From assembly GCA_046051225.1 (NCBI GenBank), contig JBJOOR010000001.1, positions 310,001-374,000 of the forward strand: 64,000 bases of DNA, written 5' to 3'. Below, piece by piece: positions 34,480 to 43,713 of the stretch. The translations under genes were made by a program, and so were the position numbers. The notes below the pieces were generated by a model, which was given only the letters and a program-made list of their open reading frames with translations, searched no databases and was not told the DNA's origin. Position 1 is the first letter of the stretch. Every line of letters begins with the position of its first letter. This DNA is from CAIODY01 sp046051225. GTDB lineage: Bacteria > Bacteroidota > Bacteroidia > Chitinophagales > CAIODY01.

Positions 34480-35976
34480 ATGAAATTTTTATCATCTCGA
34501 AGTATCTATTTTGTAATTATTGTAGTTGCTATTGTTGCAGGTTTTGCATCGTGCAAAAAACAATTGATGGGCGATATTACTGCCAACAAAAATCCCGAAA
34601 CACATACTATTATTGATACCATTATTCGCAATGGCAATACCCGTTTTCCATCATTAGTAAAAATAAATTGGTGGGGCGATGATGCCGATGGATTTATTGT
34701 GGCGTATGAATATACATTTGATAAAAACATTACAGCTGCTACACAATGGAAAAAATTAAAAGGTTTAGATTCTACATTTACATTAATCACTCCAGCAGGT
34801 ATTGATACTGCCGATTTTATTTTTAGCGTTAGAGCCATTGATAACAAAGGTGCTGTAGATGAATCGCCTGCCCGTGTTCGTTATCCAGTAAAAAATTCTG
34901 CACCTACAATTAATTTTACTACGGGCATTTACAATCCTACTTATACCTTTCCTGTGGTGCGTTTATATTGGCAAACCAACGATTTGGATGGTGCTGATAA
35001 TATCGATCATCTTGAATTAATTTGGAATGATACTACACTTCATCCTACATCTATTTCGGCAACTATTACCAGTGCTATTTTCGAAGCTACTACTTTAACA
35101 TCAAATACTTCAACTACAAAAATTTATCCTAATAATATTACTAAAGCTTTAGATAGTGTGGTTGCCAACATGAAGCTGCAAGCCAACAATCAATTATACA
35201 TTCGTGTGGTAGATAAATCAAATGCAAAAAGCAGATGGGTAAGTTCTTATAATTTTTATGTTCGCAAACCTTCGTCAACTATTTTATTGGTTGATGCTTA
35301 TGCTGCCACATCGCCCTCTACGGTTAGTTTTTATGCTCAACGCATGGTTAACAGAAGTCATCCAATATTTGATACCATGCTGTTATTTAAGCAATCGGCT
35401 GGGCAATATCTTGAGTTGGGTGCCGATGATGCAACCCGTAAAAAAGTATTTAAATTATTCAATACCATTATTTGGTTTGGTGATAATACCGCTACATCAT
35501 TAGGCATTGCTCAAAAAACATTAACCGATTTTATTGGCAATGGTGGTAAAATATTTATGGTAAATACTATGCAAAAATTATTTGATAATAATTCGCCTTT
35601 GCTAAGCATTACACCTGCTGCAACCATGGTTGAATATACAGATACGGCATTGGTTTGGCTAGCGGATTCATTAGCTCTATCACCTGCTTCGGGCTATCCT
35701 ACTTTAAAAAACATGGTATATATTCCTGTAGTAAAACCTATGCAATTGGCATCGGGTGCCTATAGTTTATATGATGCTCATTTATCTTTAAAAAACACTA
35801 TTACTAATCAAACCCCGTATCCTTTATGGGTGGGTAATTCAAGCATTATTGCTGCCGATAAACCAACGGGGCAAAATCCTCATTTTATTTATTCTGAAAT
35901 TGATTTACAATTATTAAATGGCAATAATAATATTGATATAATGTGGGGGAAAATGATGGGTGAATTTGGGTTGTAA
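34480..35976 (+). CDS. Hypothetical lipoprotein with fibronectin-like regions
   Basis: A 498-residue protein with a lipoprotein signal ending VAGFASC (Cys26). Two segments, VKINWWGDDADGFIVAYEYTF and VRLYWQTNDLDGADNIDHLELIW, have the W-D-DG pattern of FN3-like domains in Bacteroidota lipoproteins. The C-terminal half (from TILLVDAYAA) resembles a GATase/Rossmann-like region (IIWFGDN, FIGNGGKIFMVNTM). I cannot name the family. It may act on the cell surface. It lies 25 bp upstream of the restriction-modification gene, on the same strand. Confidence 0.75.
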   Translation: MKFLSSRSIYFVIIVVAIVAGFASCKKQLMGDITANKNPETHTIIDTIIRNGNTRFPSLVKINWWGDDADGFIVAYEYTFDKNITAATQWKKLKGLDSTFTLITPAGIDTADFIFSVRAIDNKGAVDESPARVRYPVKNSAPTINFTTGIYNPTYTFPVVRLYWQTNDLDGADNIDHLELIWNDTTLHPTSISATITSAIFEATTLTSNTSTTKIYPNNITKALDSVVANMKLQANNQLYIRVVDKSNAKSRWVSSYNFYVRKPSSTILLVDAYAATSPSTVSFYAQRMVNRSHPIFDTMLLFKQSAGQYLELGADDATRKKVFKLFNTIIWFGDNTATSLGIAQKTLTDFIGNGGKIFMVNTMQKLFDNNSPLLSITPAATMVEYTDTALVWLADSLALSPASGYPTLKNMVYIPVVKPMQLASGAYSLYDAHLSLKNTITNQTPYPLWVGNSSIIAADKPTGQNPHFIYSEIDLQLLNGNNNIDIMWGKMMGEFGL

Positions 35977-36001
35977 ATTTGAAAAATAAAAACTCATTGA
36001 A

Positions 36002-38386
36002 ATGACCCTTTTCCAAAAACTAACACAAGCCCGTAGCGAAGAAGACGTGAAAGATGCTTACATCAAAGCATTGGGTTTGAAGGGCTATTCAAAAAATTTG
36101 ATTGATATTCAAACCAAAGAAATATGGTTTGAAGCCAAAGACTCGGGCAGGCACAGCACCTATGCTATGTTCACCCAGTTGATGCACTATGTGCAAGATG
36201 CTTTGAACAAAGGCGACTACATTCCACCATTTTTATGTGTGATTGATACCCAGAAAGCAGCCATCATGAAAAGCGCCGATGTGTTGCCATTTTTAGAAAA
36301 GAAAACCATTAAGTGGGGCAAGAGCGCCAGCAGCTATACACCCGAAGCCCTTGATGCTATCTCGGCGCATATCGGTACACACTTCGTGAGTTTTAAAATT
36401 GAAACCCACGAAGAGGAATTTATCAGCACTATTAAAAATGCGATTGCCAAAGGCGACATCATCCGTACACAAATCACACCTGACAATTTAAAACAGGTGT
36501 TTGATAAATGGGTGATGATGATAGGCAAAGAGATAAATGGTGTAGCCAACGAAGATTATGCTTTGTTGTTTTTTGCCGACATTATGCACGATGGCACCGT
36601 GGCTACGCATGATGATTTAACAGCGCAATTGCTACACAAAAACAATGCACCCGTTTTCAGCCTCAATGGCAAATTGTATGAGCTGGGCAATAAAGAAGGC
36701 TACCGACAATTTTGGACCATTTACCACAAACCACCCAAAGCCGAATACCGCAACTATTTGTTAGAACGCCGTGATAGCTTAATACCTATTGACGAACGAA
36801 GCTTCAAAGGCGCATACTATACACCGCTGGCAGTGGTAGATAAAGCTTATGATAAACTCACCGAAACGCTGGGCAAAAACTGGCAGAAAGACTATATCGT
36901 GTGGGATATGTGTTGTGGCGTTGGCAACCTGGAAGTGAAACACAGCAACCCCCGAAACATATACATGAGTACGCTTGACCAAGCCGATGTAGATGTGATG
37001 AAAGCCACCAAAACCTGTGTGGCTGCTACCCGATTTCAATACGATTATTTGAATGATGATATAACCGATGAAGGCAAAATAGATTATTCGCTGACCAACA
37101 AAATACCCGAAGGCTTACGCAAAGCCATAGCCGAAGGCAAAAAGATTTTGGTATTGATTAATCCGCCATATGCGGAATCAGGGGCAGGAATAGGCGAAGG
37201 AAATAAAGGAGGTGTTGCAAAAACAAAACTTGCATTGACTGCGATGAAAGACTATGGCAAAGCAAGTAATGAATTGTTTACTCAGTTTGTGGCAAGAGTT
37301 GCAAAAGAAATTCCTACTGCAACGATTGCTATGTTTAGTAAATTGAAATATGTCAATGCTCCCAACTTTGAAAAGTTTAGAGAAGTTTGGAATGCAGAAT
37401 ATTTAGGAGGTTTCGTAGTGCATAGTAAAGCCTTTGATGGATTAAAAGGAAATTTTCCAATTGGATTCTTGGTCTGGAAGTCGAATAAAAACATAAACAA
37501 GAAAACCCCTATTACTGAAATTAGTGCTGATGTATTAGATAAGACAGCAAAAGCTATTGGTGAAAAATCGTTTTACAATATTCAAAATAGTGCCTTTTTA
37601 AATAGTTGGTTTAATAGACCGAAAGCAAATAAAATTGATGTCATAGCCTTAAAAAATTCTGTTTCACCTACTTCAATCAAACCTGTTGTAACAACATGGG
37701 CAGATGATGCAATAGCTTATATGTTATGTGATAGTAATGATATGCAGCATGCTGGTCAAACCGCATTGTTCTCTTCAGTTTACCGAGTAGGACATGACGG
37801 AGGTTTTTATGTGACAGATAAAAATCTTTGGCAAGCAGCCATTGTTTTTTCTGTAAGAAGATTAATCAAACCCACATGGTTAAATGACCGTGACCAATTT
37901 CTTCAACCTGATAAACCACTCACTGAAGAATTTAAAAGTGATTGTTTGATATGGATGTTGTTCAATGGCAGCAACCTCACCGCCAGTGCCAATGATTTAG
38001 AATGGAACGGAAAGAAGTGGCGCATCGTCAATCATTTTATTCCCTACACCGAAGCCGAAGTAAACAGCCCCGATAGATTTGAAAGCGATTTCATGGTGCA
38101 GTATATGAGTGATAAAACTTTTAGTAATGAAGCAGAACAAGTTTTAGCCGAAGGCAAAAAACTATGGCAAGCTTACTTTGCCCATACCGATGTGCACACT
38201 GTAAGAGAAGAACTCAAACTGAATAGAGCCGATGTAGGTTGGTATCAAATCCGCAAAGCCCTCGAAGCCCGAAATGCCAGCGGCGATTTTCCGCCTGTCA
38301 GTTTCACCGCCTTCAAAGAAGCCTACAATGCCCTCACCGAAAAGTTGCAACCTATGGTGTATGAATTGGGATTTTTGAAAAATTAA
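36002..38386 (+). CDS. Single-chain type IIG-like restriction-modification protein
   Basis: A 794-residue protein. The N-terminus has a PD-(D/E)XK-like core, D35-x8-E44-A-K46 in IDIQTKEIWFEAKDSG, similar in spacing to the MmeI-type nuclease. After a helical linker comes the methyltransferase: YYTPLAVVDKAYDKL, motif I DMCCGVGN (302-309) and motif IV NPPY (387-390), an N6-adenine type. The stretch after NPPY (about 390-655) probably holds target recognition. No separate R or S gene is adjacent. The central segment is about 35% GC and the ends about 47%, a mosaic. The role in defence is inferred. Confidence 0.82.
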   Translation: MTLFQKLTQARSEEDVKDAYIKALGLKGYSKNLIDIQTKEIWFEAKDSGRHSTYAMFTQLMHYVQDALNKGDYIPPFLCVIDTQKAAIMKSADVLPFLEKKTIKWGKSASSYTPEALDAISAHIGTHFVSFKIETHEEEFISTIKNAIAKGDIIRTQITPDNLKQVFDKWVMMIGKEINGVANEDYALLFFADIMHDGTVATHDDLTAQLLHKNNAPVFSLNGKLYELGNKEGYRQFWTIYHKPPKAEYRNYLLERRDSLIPIDERSFKGAYYTPLAVVDKAYDKLTETLGKNWQKDYIVWDMCCGVGNLEVKHSNPRNIYMSTLDQADVDVMKATKTCVAATRFQYDYLNDDITDEGKIDYSLTNKIPEGLRKAIAEGKKILVLINPPYAESGAGIGEGNKGGVAKTKLALTAMKDYGKASNELFTQFVARVAKEIPTATIAMFSKLKYVNAPNFEKFREVWNAEYLGGFVVHSKAFDGLKGNFPIGFLVWKSNKNINKKTPITEISADVLDKTAKAIGEKSFYNIQNSAFLNSWFNRPKANKIDVIALKNSVSPTSIKPVVTTWADDAIAYMLCDSNDMQHAGQTALFSSVYRVGHDGGFYVTDKNLWQAAIVFSVRRLIKPTWLNDRDQFLQPDKPLTEEFKSDCLIWMLFNGSNLTASANDLEWNGKKWRIVNHFIPYTEAEVNSPDRFESDFMVQYMSDKTFSNEAEQVLAEGKKLWQAYFAHTDVHTVREELKLNRADVGWYQIRKALEARNASGDFPPVSFTAFKEAYNALTEKLQPMVYELGFLKN

Positions 38387-38585
38387 AATGTATTTCAATC
38401 GCCGATAAACCAGCAACACAAAATCCTCCCTAATAGTTTGTAGCTGGGCAACAAACCACAGCCCAACCCAATTCGCAGGGCAAGGGTAGAGTATATACAA
38501 TTATGCATTGGCAACGCCAAATTTAGCACACTTTTGCCAACCAAAAACACTAACTACCTGAAAATGAATGTTTTAGAAATAAAAA

Positions 38586-38795
38586 ATACGTATATGGATA
38601 AAAAATCCATCTGTATGGGAAGTAAAAACAGATGAATGGAAGTTCTAAACAGATGAATGAAGAAAAAATCCGTCTGCTTTTAAAGTCCATACAACTGTAT
38701 GGAAAGCAAAAACAGATGAATGGAAGTTCCATACAGATGGATGAAGGTTTCGTACAACTGTATGAGCAACGAAAACAGATGGATGAGCTGTACCC
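38586..38795. repeat. 21-bp minisatellite, ten degenerate units
   Basis: ACAGATGRATG recurs at 38628, 38649, 38712, 38733 and 38775; the steps are 21, 63, 21 and 42 bp, all multiples of 21. Reading in 21-bp steps gives ten units from 38586 to 38795. On the + strand a frame from 38632 to 38823 reads heptads (MNGSSKQ, MNEEKIR, LYGKQKQ, MNGSSIQ, MDEGFVQ). The first units carry stop codons in that frame, so coding is doubtful. The array ends on the pyrD stop codon. The preceding 38387-38585 holds no gene I can see. Confidence 0.8.
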
Positions 38796-39823
38796 TATAA
38801 ATTGGCTATCAGTTTTTTATTAATTTGGGTTACTAATTTTGGTCCTTCGTAAACAAACCCTGTATAAAGTTGTACCAACGATGCACCCAAGCTTAATTTT
38901 AATAAAGCATCTTCAGCAGTCATAATACCGCCACTTGCAATAATAGGCACATTTACTTTCGAACTAATATATTTTAAAACCACATTCGATTTTTCGAACA
39001 CAGGTTTACCACTTAAACCACCAGCGCCAATATTTTGTAGCTGTGTTTCGGTATATGATAAATTACTTCTATCAATAGTAGTATTGCTTACTATCAATCC
39101 ATCTAGTTTTGTATCTATTACAATTTCGGCTATATCATCCAATTGTTCGTTGGTTAAATCGGGTGCTATTTTCAATAAAATAGGCTTGCGTTTTCTTTTT
39201 GAATTATTTTCAATTTGCAACAAATTTAAAATAGCCGTTAATGGTTTTTTTTCTTGTAAATCTCTAAGCCCTGGTGTATTTGGCGAACTTACATTAACCA
39301 CAAAATAATCTACCTCATCATATAGCTCGTTAAAACATTTTATATAATCATCAGCCGCATTTTCATTAGCAGTATTTTTATTTTTGCCAATATTACCACC
39401 CAACAAAATTCTGGAATTTCGTTTTTTAATACGGGCAGCAATAGCTTTCATACCATCATTGTTAAATCCCATTCTGTTTATCAAAGCCTTATCCTTTGGC
39501 AATCTAAAAAGCCTTGGCGCAGGGTTTCCATCTTGAGGCAGGGGCGTTACAGTTCCTATTTCAATAAATCCAAATCCTAGGCTGCTCATTTCATCAATCA
39601 CCACCCCATTTTTATCTAAGCCAGCCGCCAAACCTACAGGGTTCGAAAAAATTAATCCAAATAATTCCTGACGAAGTTTTGGATGATTAATTTGATACGT
39701 AGCCCGTAAAATATTTTTAGCAAACGGAATTTTACAAAATAATTGAAGCGCCGCAAATGTGATGTGGTGTGCTTTTTCGGGCGAAAACAAAAATAAAAAT
39801 GGGCGAATAAAAAGTTTATACAT
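38795..39823 (-). CDS. pyrD: Dihydroorotate dehydrogenase (quinone), class 2
   Basis: A 342-residue FMN enzyme oxidising dihydroorotate in pyrimidine synthesis, membrane-bound through an N-terminal helical segment (YKLFIRPFLFLFSPEKAHH), which marks class 2. Motifs are FSNPVGLAAGLDKNG, GFIEIGTVTPLPQDGNP, VVNVSSPNTPGLRDLQ, the catalytic-Ser region NVSSPNT, and IIASGGIMTAEDALLKLSLGASLVQLYTGF. I place the start at the ATG at 39823; the frame is open to 39877 but that extension lacks homology and overlaps a promoter-like TATTTTTG (39828-39835). The 3' end meets the minisatellite. Confidence 0.94.
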   Translation of the reverse strand: MYKLFIRPFLFLFSPEKAHHITFAALQLFCKIPFAKNILRATYQINHPKLRQELFGLIFSNPVGLAAGLDKNGVVIDEMSSLGFGFIEIGTVTPLPQDGNPAPRLFRLPKDKALINRMGFNNDGMKAIAARIKKRNSRILLGGNIGKNKNTANENAADDYIKCFNELYDEVDYFVVNVSSPNTPGLRDLQEKKPLTAILNLLQIENNSKRKRKPILLKIAPDLTNEQLDDIAEIVIDTKLDGLIVSNTTIDRSNLSYTETQLQNIGAGGLSGKPVFEKSNVVLKYISSKVNVPIIASGGIMTAEDALLKLSLGASLVQLYTGFVYEGPKLVTQINKKLIANL

Positions 39824-39895
39824 GCAACAAAAATAAAGGGTTTGAATTGGCTGCAAGATAATTGTTTTAGCAAACATTTAACTACAAGCCCTATT

Positions 39896-41731
39896 TTACA
39901 TCATCTTTCCCTCAAGCTGTACAATAACATCTGATGCGTTTTTATAAACTTGTTCCATGCCACCTTGCACGGCAGATGGCGCATACAAAGCCATTTCGCA
40001 ATTATCTAATGTGGTAATAAATTGATGCGTAAGTTGTTCGCCTATGTTTTTTTGTTTAAATGCTTCGGCAATATTTTCTTTGCTTAAATCGGCTGTTTGA
40101 ATTTGCAATTTGTTGTTTACATAGCCATGCAAACTTCTCATCACTTCATCATAAAAACCTTTTTCATTTTTTTGTTTCATCAATTTTTCGGCAGCCATTA
40201 ATCGCTTTCGAGCCAATCTGCTAGCCTGCTTAAACCCTGCTGCCGATTTATCAGCTGCAAACATTTTTGCCCTTTTTACATACACCAATACACCAAATGA
40301 TAGTATAAACGGCAACGCAATTAACCACCAAAACAATGCTGACCCAAATAATTTATCGGTATTGGATTTAGTAAAATTTATAGTATCGGTTTTGATAAAT
40401 CTAATATCTTGATTCAACAATTTTAAGTCTTCTTTTTTAACGCCGTTTGCCATGGCATTATTCTGATTTTTGCCTTGCTTAATAGTCAAATTTATTTCTG
40501 ATGAATTAAGTGTTACATAATCATGTTTATCTAAATCGAAATAAGAAAATGCTAATGCAGGAATTTTATAATCGCCAGCCACTCTAGGAATAATCAAGTA
40601 TTCAAAGGTTTTACTGCCGCCAATTGGGTTGGCATCTTTCGGAATATTTTCTGCAATCTTTGGGTCGTACACTTCAAAATCGGACGACATTTTTACGGCA
40701 GGATTATCAAACAAATTAATATTGCCATTGCCACTAATGGTTACTTTATATGTGATAGCATCATCGGTTGAAATATTTGTTTTATCAGCCGATGCATTCA
40801 TTCTAAATCTACCCACAGCACCCGTAAACGATTCGGGTTTGTTGGCTGGCAAAGGTTTTACATTAATCGAAACCGCACCCGATTGAATTTCTAAAGGCAC
40901 ATTTTCAACAGGGCTAAAAAATGGATCATCAAAAAATGGGTCGTTAAAAAAATTATCTAATGGGTTGTTGCTCTTTTTTCTTTTCGCTTTTATTTGCGCC
41001 ACCAATTTCATTTTAATTGGGTCGATGGTTAGCGTTCCGCCTTGCTGCGGAAACAGGGCTACACGTTTTAATTCAGCCACATTATAAATTACACCATTTA
41101 CATTTTCTTGTGTGGCTGGGCGTTGCGGTATATCATAATTCTGCGACCAAAAACCATTTAACGATGGCAATTTATCAAACTGCGGATTGCCAATATTTAC
41201 TTTAAAATATAATTTATAAGTGGCCGTAATTTGTTCGCCCTCGTACACATTAGTTTTATCTACAAATACTTTTAAAAATACTTCTTTGCTTAAATCGGGC
41301 GTAGCCAAAGTGCTTTGCTGTTGTTGAGTTTGATTGTTTTGTTGCTTAGGCAACGAGCCTTTTATTTCAATCGTTATTTCGTTCGATTCAATATTGCCTT
41401 GCGCCGTAGTAGCCGTAGCTGGCGCAAATGTAAACTTGCCTTCTTTTGCTGCTTGTAAAAAATAAGTAAACGACATTGACGATGACATTTTACCATTTAC
41501 AAATGTCATGTTGCTACTTTGATTTGGGCCTTGTAAAAAAGCAAAGCCATTAAAAGTTGGTGGTTTAATTCCTCTTACTTCAGCATTTTCAACGGAATAA
41601 GTAACCTGAATTTGTTCGCCTACAGCCACCGGATTTTTTGAAACCGAAGCTGTAAACTTTATTCCTGCTGCATTCGAAATTTGATGCAGTAGTAAAAAAA
41701 TAATCAATATGTATATTCTACCCAATTTCAT
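39896..41731 (-). CDS. batD: BatD-like protein
   Basis: A 611-residue protein: signal peptide (1 to about 21), a series of beta-rich domains (KFTASVSKNPVAVGEQIQVTYSVEN is the typical opening), a Gln-rich linker (QQNNQTQQQQ), one membrane helix near residue 465 (ALFWWLIALPFILSFGVLVYV), and a helical C-terminal domain. This is the BatD architecture of Bacteroidota aerotolerance operons, whose exact biochemical role is unsettled. It is last of the bat genes, and the stop is 73 bp before the pyrD ATG. Confidence 0.85.
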   Translation of the reverse strand: MKLGRIYILIIFLLLHQISNAAGIKFTASVSKNPVAVGEQIQVTYSVENAEVRGIKPPTFNGFAFLQGPNQSSNMTFVNGKMSSSMSFTYFLQAAKEGKFTFAPATATTAQGNIESNEITIEIKGSLPKQQNNQTQQQQSTLATPDLSKEVFLKVFVDKTNVYEGEQITATYKLYFKVNIGNPQFDKLPSLNGFWSQNYDIPQRPATQENVNGVIYNVAELKRVALFPQQGGTLTIDPIKMKLVAQIKAKRKKSNNPLDNFFNDPFFDDPFFSPVENVPLEIQSGAVSINVKPLPANKPESFTGAVGRFRMNASADKTNISTDDAITYKVTISGNGNINLFDNPAVKMSSDFEVYDPKIAENIPKDANPIGGSKTFEYLIIPRVAGDYKIPALAFSYFDLDKHDYVTLNSSEINLTIKQGKNQNNAMANGVKKEDLKLLNQDIRFIKTDTINFTKSNTDKLFGSALFWWLIALPFILSFGVLVYVKRAKMFAADKSAAGFKQASRLARKRLMAAEKLMKQKNEKGFYDEVMRSLHGYVNNKLQIQTADLSKENIAEAFKQKNIGEQLTHQFITTLDNCEMALYAPSAVQGGMEQVYKNASDVIVQLEGKMM

Positions 41732-41750
41732 TTTATTATTCTTATTTATA

Positions 41751-41817
41751 TTCGTGAATACACGAACCTTGGCGCCTTGTTAGTTAATTGGTCAGACTCC
41801 TTTCGTCGTCAGACCAA
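41751..41817. repeat. Two hairpins in the batB/C-batD spacer
   Basis: TTCGTG/CACGAA (41751-41766, 4-nt loop) is perfect. A second hairpin pairs TTGGTCAGAC (41788-41797) with GTCAGACCAA (41808-41817), with one mismatch. Neither is followed by a U-run in the direction of transcription, so they are not ordinary terminators. They may act on mRNA stability or be remnants of small elements. Confidence 0.65.
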
Positions 41818-41820
41818 GCT

Positions 41821-43629
41821 TTACCAATCCTTATCAACGCTTTTAGATTTTGTAACCAAAATATTTTTCTTGTCGGCGTTCTGTTTTGTTTTTTGTTCTT
41901 CGGCTCTTAAATTTTTTAGCATTCTATCGGCTTGCTCTTTACTTATTTTTCCTGGCTTTGGTTGTTGTCCTTGTTTGTCTTTATCTCCTTTTTTACCATC
42001 GCCATCTTTGCCCTGATTATCTTTTTTCTTATCGTCTTTATTGTTTTGTTGCTGCTTTTGTTTGTCGTTGCCTTTGTTTTTTTCTTGCTTTTTATCGCCG
42101 TCTTTTTTGTTTTGATCTTTCTTGTCTTTGTCTTTTTTCTTATCGTTTTTATCGTTGTTTTTTGGCGGATTATTTTTCAACATTGCTTTAGCATATTCCA
42201 AATTATATTTTGTGTCTCTATCATTCGGGTTTGTTTTTAAAGCATTTTTATAAGCATCAATAGCTTCGTTATAATTGCGCTGTTTTAAATAGCTATTGCC
42301 CATATTATGCAGTGCCTTTGCCTTCTCTGTAGGGTTTTGCAAAAGGCTTGCAGCGTTTTTAAAATCTTCGGCAGCTAATCTAAAACTATCTTTTTCATAA
42401 TTTGCATTTCCTTTATTGTAATAAGCTTCGCCAAAATTTTTATTGATGCCAATTGCTTTTCGGTTAAATGAATCGGCTAATAAATATTTTTTATGTTTGT
42501 AAAAATCTAATGCTTCTCGGGCTGCTTTGCGTTCGGGTTTTGGATTAAAAAATGTTGCTTGTGCATTAGCTGATGAAAACAATAAAACAAAAATCAACAC
42601 AGGAATAAGTTGTTTTAAATAGCCCAACCATTTAGTTGGTTTTTCGAAAACTAATATTTCTAACAACATAAAAATTAATGCCAATGCTAAAAAGTATTGG
42701 AAGTAATCTACATAATCGGCAAACATTCTTTCTTCCATTGTTTTCTGTTCCATCGAGCTAATTTTTTTTACCAATTCTTTTACTTCATCTTGCGAATTTG
42801 TCAGTTGCAAATAAGAGCCATTGCCAGCTTTAGCAACTTCTTTTAATGCTTCTTCATTCAATTTTGAAAGTACAATACTTCCGTTTTCATCTTTCTTAAA
42901 ATCGGTTTGTACGCCGCCGCTGTAAGATGGAATAGGCGCACCTTGTGTTGAACCAATACCTACCGTAAAAATCTGAACGCCTTCGTTTGCCGCTGCCTGC
43001 GCCGCTTCTACAGCATCGTCTTCATGGTTTTCACCATCCGAAATTATAATTAATGCTTTGTGTTTTTTATCTTTTGTTTGATACGATTCTGTTGCTTGGT
43101 CAATAGCTGCACCAATGGCTGTGCCTTGTGTTGGCACCATATCGCAATTAGCACTATTCAAATACATAGTAGCTGCGCCATAATCAACCGTTAATGGCAT
43201 TTGCAAATAACTTCTACCAGCAAAAATGATTAAACCAATTCTATCATTTTCTAAATTATCAATCAATGTTTTTACAGCTTGCTTTGCTCTTGTTAATCTG
43301 TTTGGTTTAACATCTTCAGCCATCATACTTTTACTTACATCTAATGCAATAAAAACATCAACACCTTTGCGTTTTACTTTTTCAATTTTGCTTCCCATTT
43401 GCGGATTAGCAATCGCAATTATCAAACTAGCCAAAGCCAACCACATCAACATAAATTTAATAAAACCCTTTATTGGTCGGTATTGTGGCATTAATTGTTT
43501 TATCAATTTTGCATCGCCCATTTTTTTTATGGCTGATGATTTTCGCCACCAATACCATACATACACCAAAGCCAATATCGGCAAGGCGATTAATAAGTAG
43601 AGATAATATGGATGCTCGAATCTGAACAT
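41821..43629 (-). CDS. BatB-BatC fusion (VWA domain plus TPR protein)
   Basis: A 602-residue protein. Two N-terminal membrane helices (about 8-28, 58-74) precede a von Willebrand A domain with a MIDAS motif (ALDVSKSMMAEDVKPNRL, DxSxS). A helix pair near 305-350 follows, including a signal-like stretch ending SSANAQA. Then come three to four TPRs (AYYNKGNANYEKDSFRLAAEDF, ALHNMGNSYLKQRNYNEAIDAY). The tail (about 495-570) is almost only K, D, N, Q and G. In many Bacteroidota BatB and BatC are separate genes; here one frame covers both. It probably assembles in the envelope with BatA and BatD. Confidence 0.88.
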   Translation of the reverse strand: MFRFEHPYYLYLLIALPILALVYVWYWWRKSSAIKKMGDAKLIKQLMPQYRPIKGFIKFMLMWLALASLIIAIANPQMGSKIEKVKRKGVDVFIALDVSKSMMAEDVKPNRLTRAKQAVKTLIDNLENDRIGLIIFAGRSYLQMPLTVDYGAATMYLNSANCDMVPTQGTAIGAAIDQATESYQTKDKKHKALIIISDGENHEDDAVEAAQAAANEGVQIFTVGIGSTQGAPIPSYSGGVQTDFKKDENGSIVLSKLNEEALKEVAKAGNGSYLQLTNSQDEVKELVKKISSMEQKTMEERMFADYVDYFQYFLALALIFMLLEILVFEKPTKWLGYLKQLIPVLIFVLLFSSANAQATFFNPKPERKAAREALDFYKHKKYLLADSFNRKAIGINKNFGEAYYNKGNANYEKDSFRLAAEDFKNAASLLQNPTEKAKALHNMGNSYLKQRNYNEAIDAYKNALKTNPNDRDTKYNLEYAKAMLKNNPPKNNDKNDKKKDKDKKDQNKKDGDKKQEKNKGNDKQKQQQNNKDDKKKDNQGKDGDGKKGDKDKQGQQPKPGKISKEQADRMLKNLRAEEQKTKQNADKKNILVTKSKSVDKDW

Positions 43630-43635
43630 ATTTAT

Positions 43636-43703
43636 TTATGATTTTTGATTGTTCAATTTATGATTATTGTATTTCAAATCATCATTCATAAATCGCCAAT
43701 CAT
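43636..43703. repeat. Imperfect inverted repeat in the batA-batB/C spacer
   Basis: The left part repeats TTTATGATT twice (near 43635 and 43661) and the right part carries AATCATCATTCATAAAT (near 43678). The two halves are partly complementary through ATTTATGA. It has no coding capacity. It looks like a collapsed small intergenic element of the same general kind as the others in this operon. Confidence 0.5.
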
Positions 43704-43713
43704 CAATTTTTTT

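Noticed and set aside
38586..38795. CRISPR array
   Set aside because: Units are contiguous with no spacers, are degenerate, and no cas gene is present.
38632..38823. A 63-codon open frame over the 21-bp repeats
   Set aside because: It exists because a 21-bp repeat keeps frame; upstream units carry stops in the same frame, and there is no ribosome site or promoter. It is recorded as a repeat.
41751..41817. Rho-independent terminator between batB/C and batD
   Set aside because: The hairpins lack a U-run on the transcribed strand, and batD downstream belongs to the same operon.
41777..42240. Open frames on the + strand opposite the BatC tail
   Set aside because: They mirror the Lys/Asp-rich low-complexity coding sequence of the reverse strand and encode only Leu/Phe-rich shadows.
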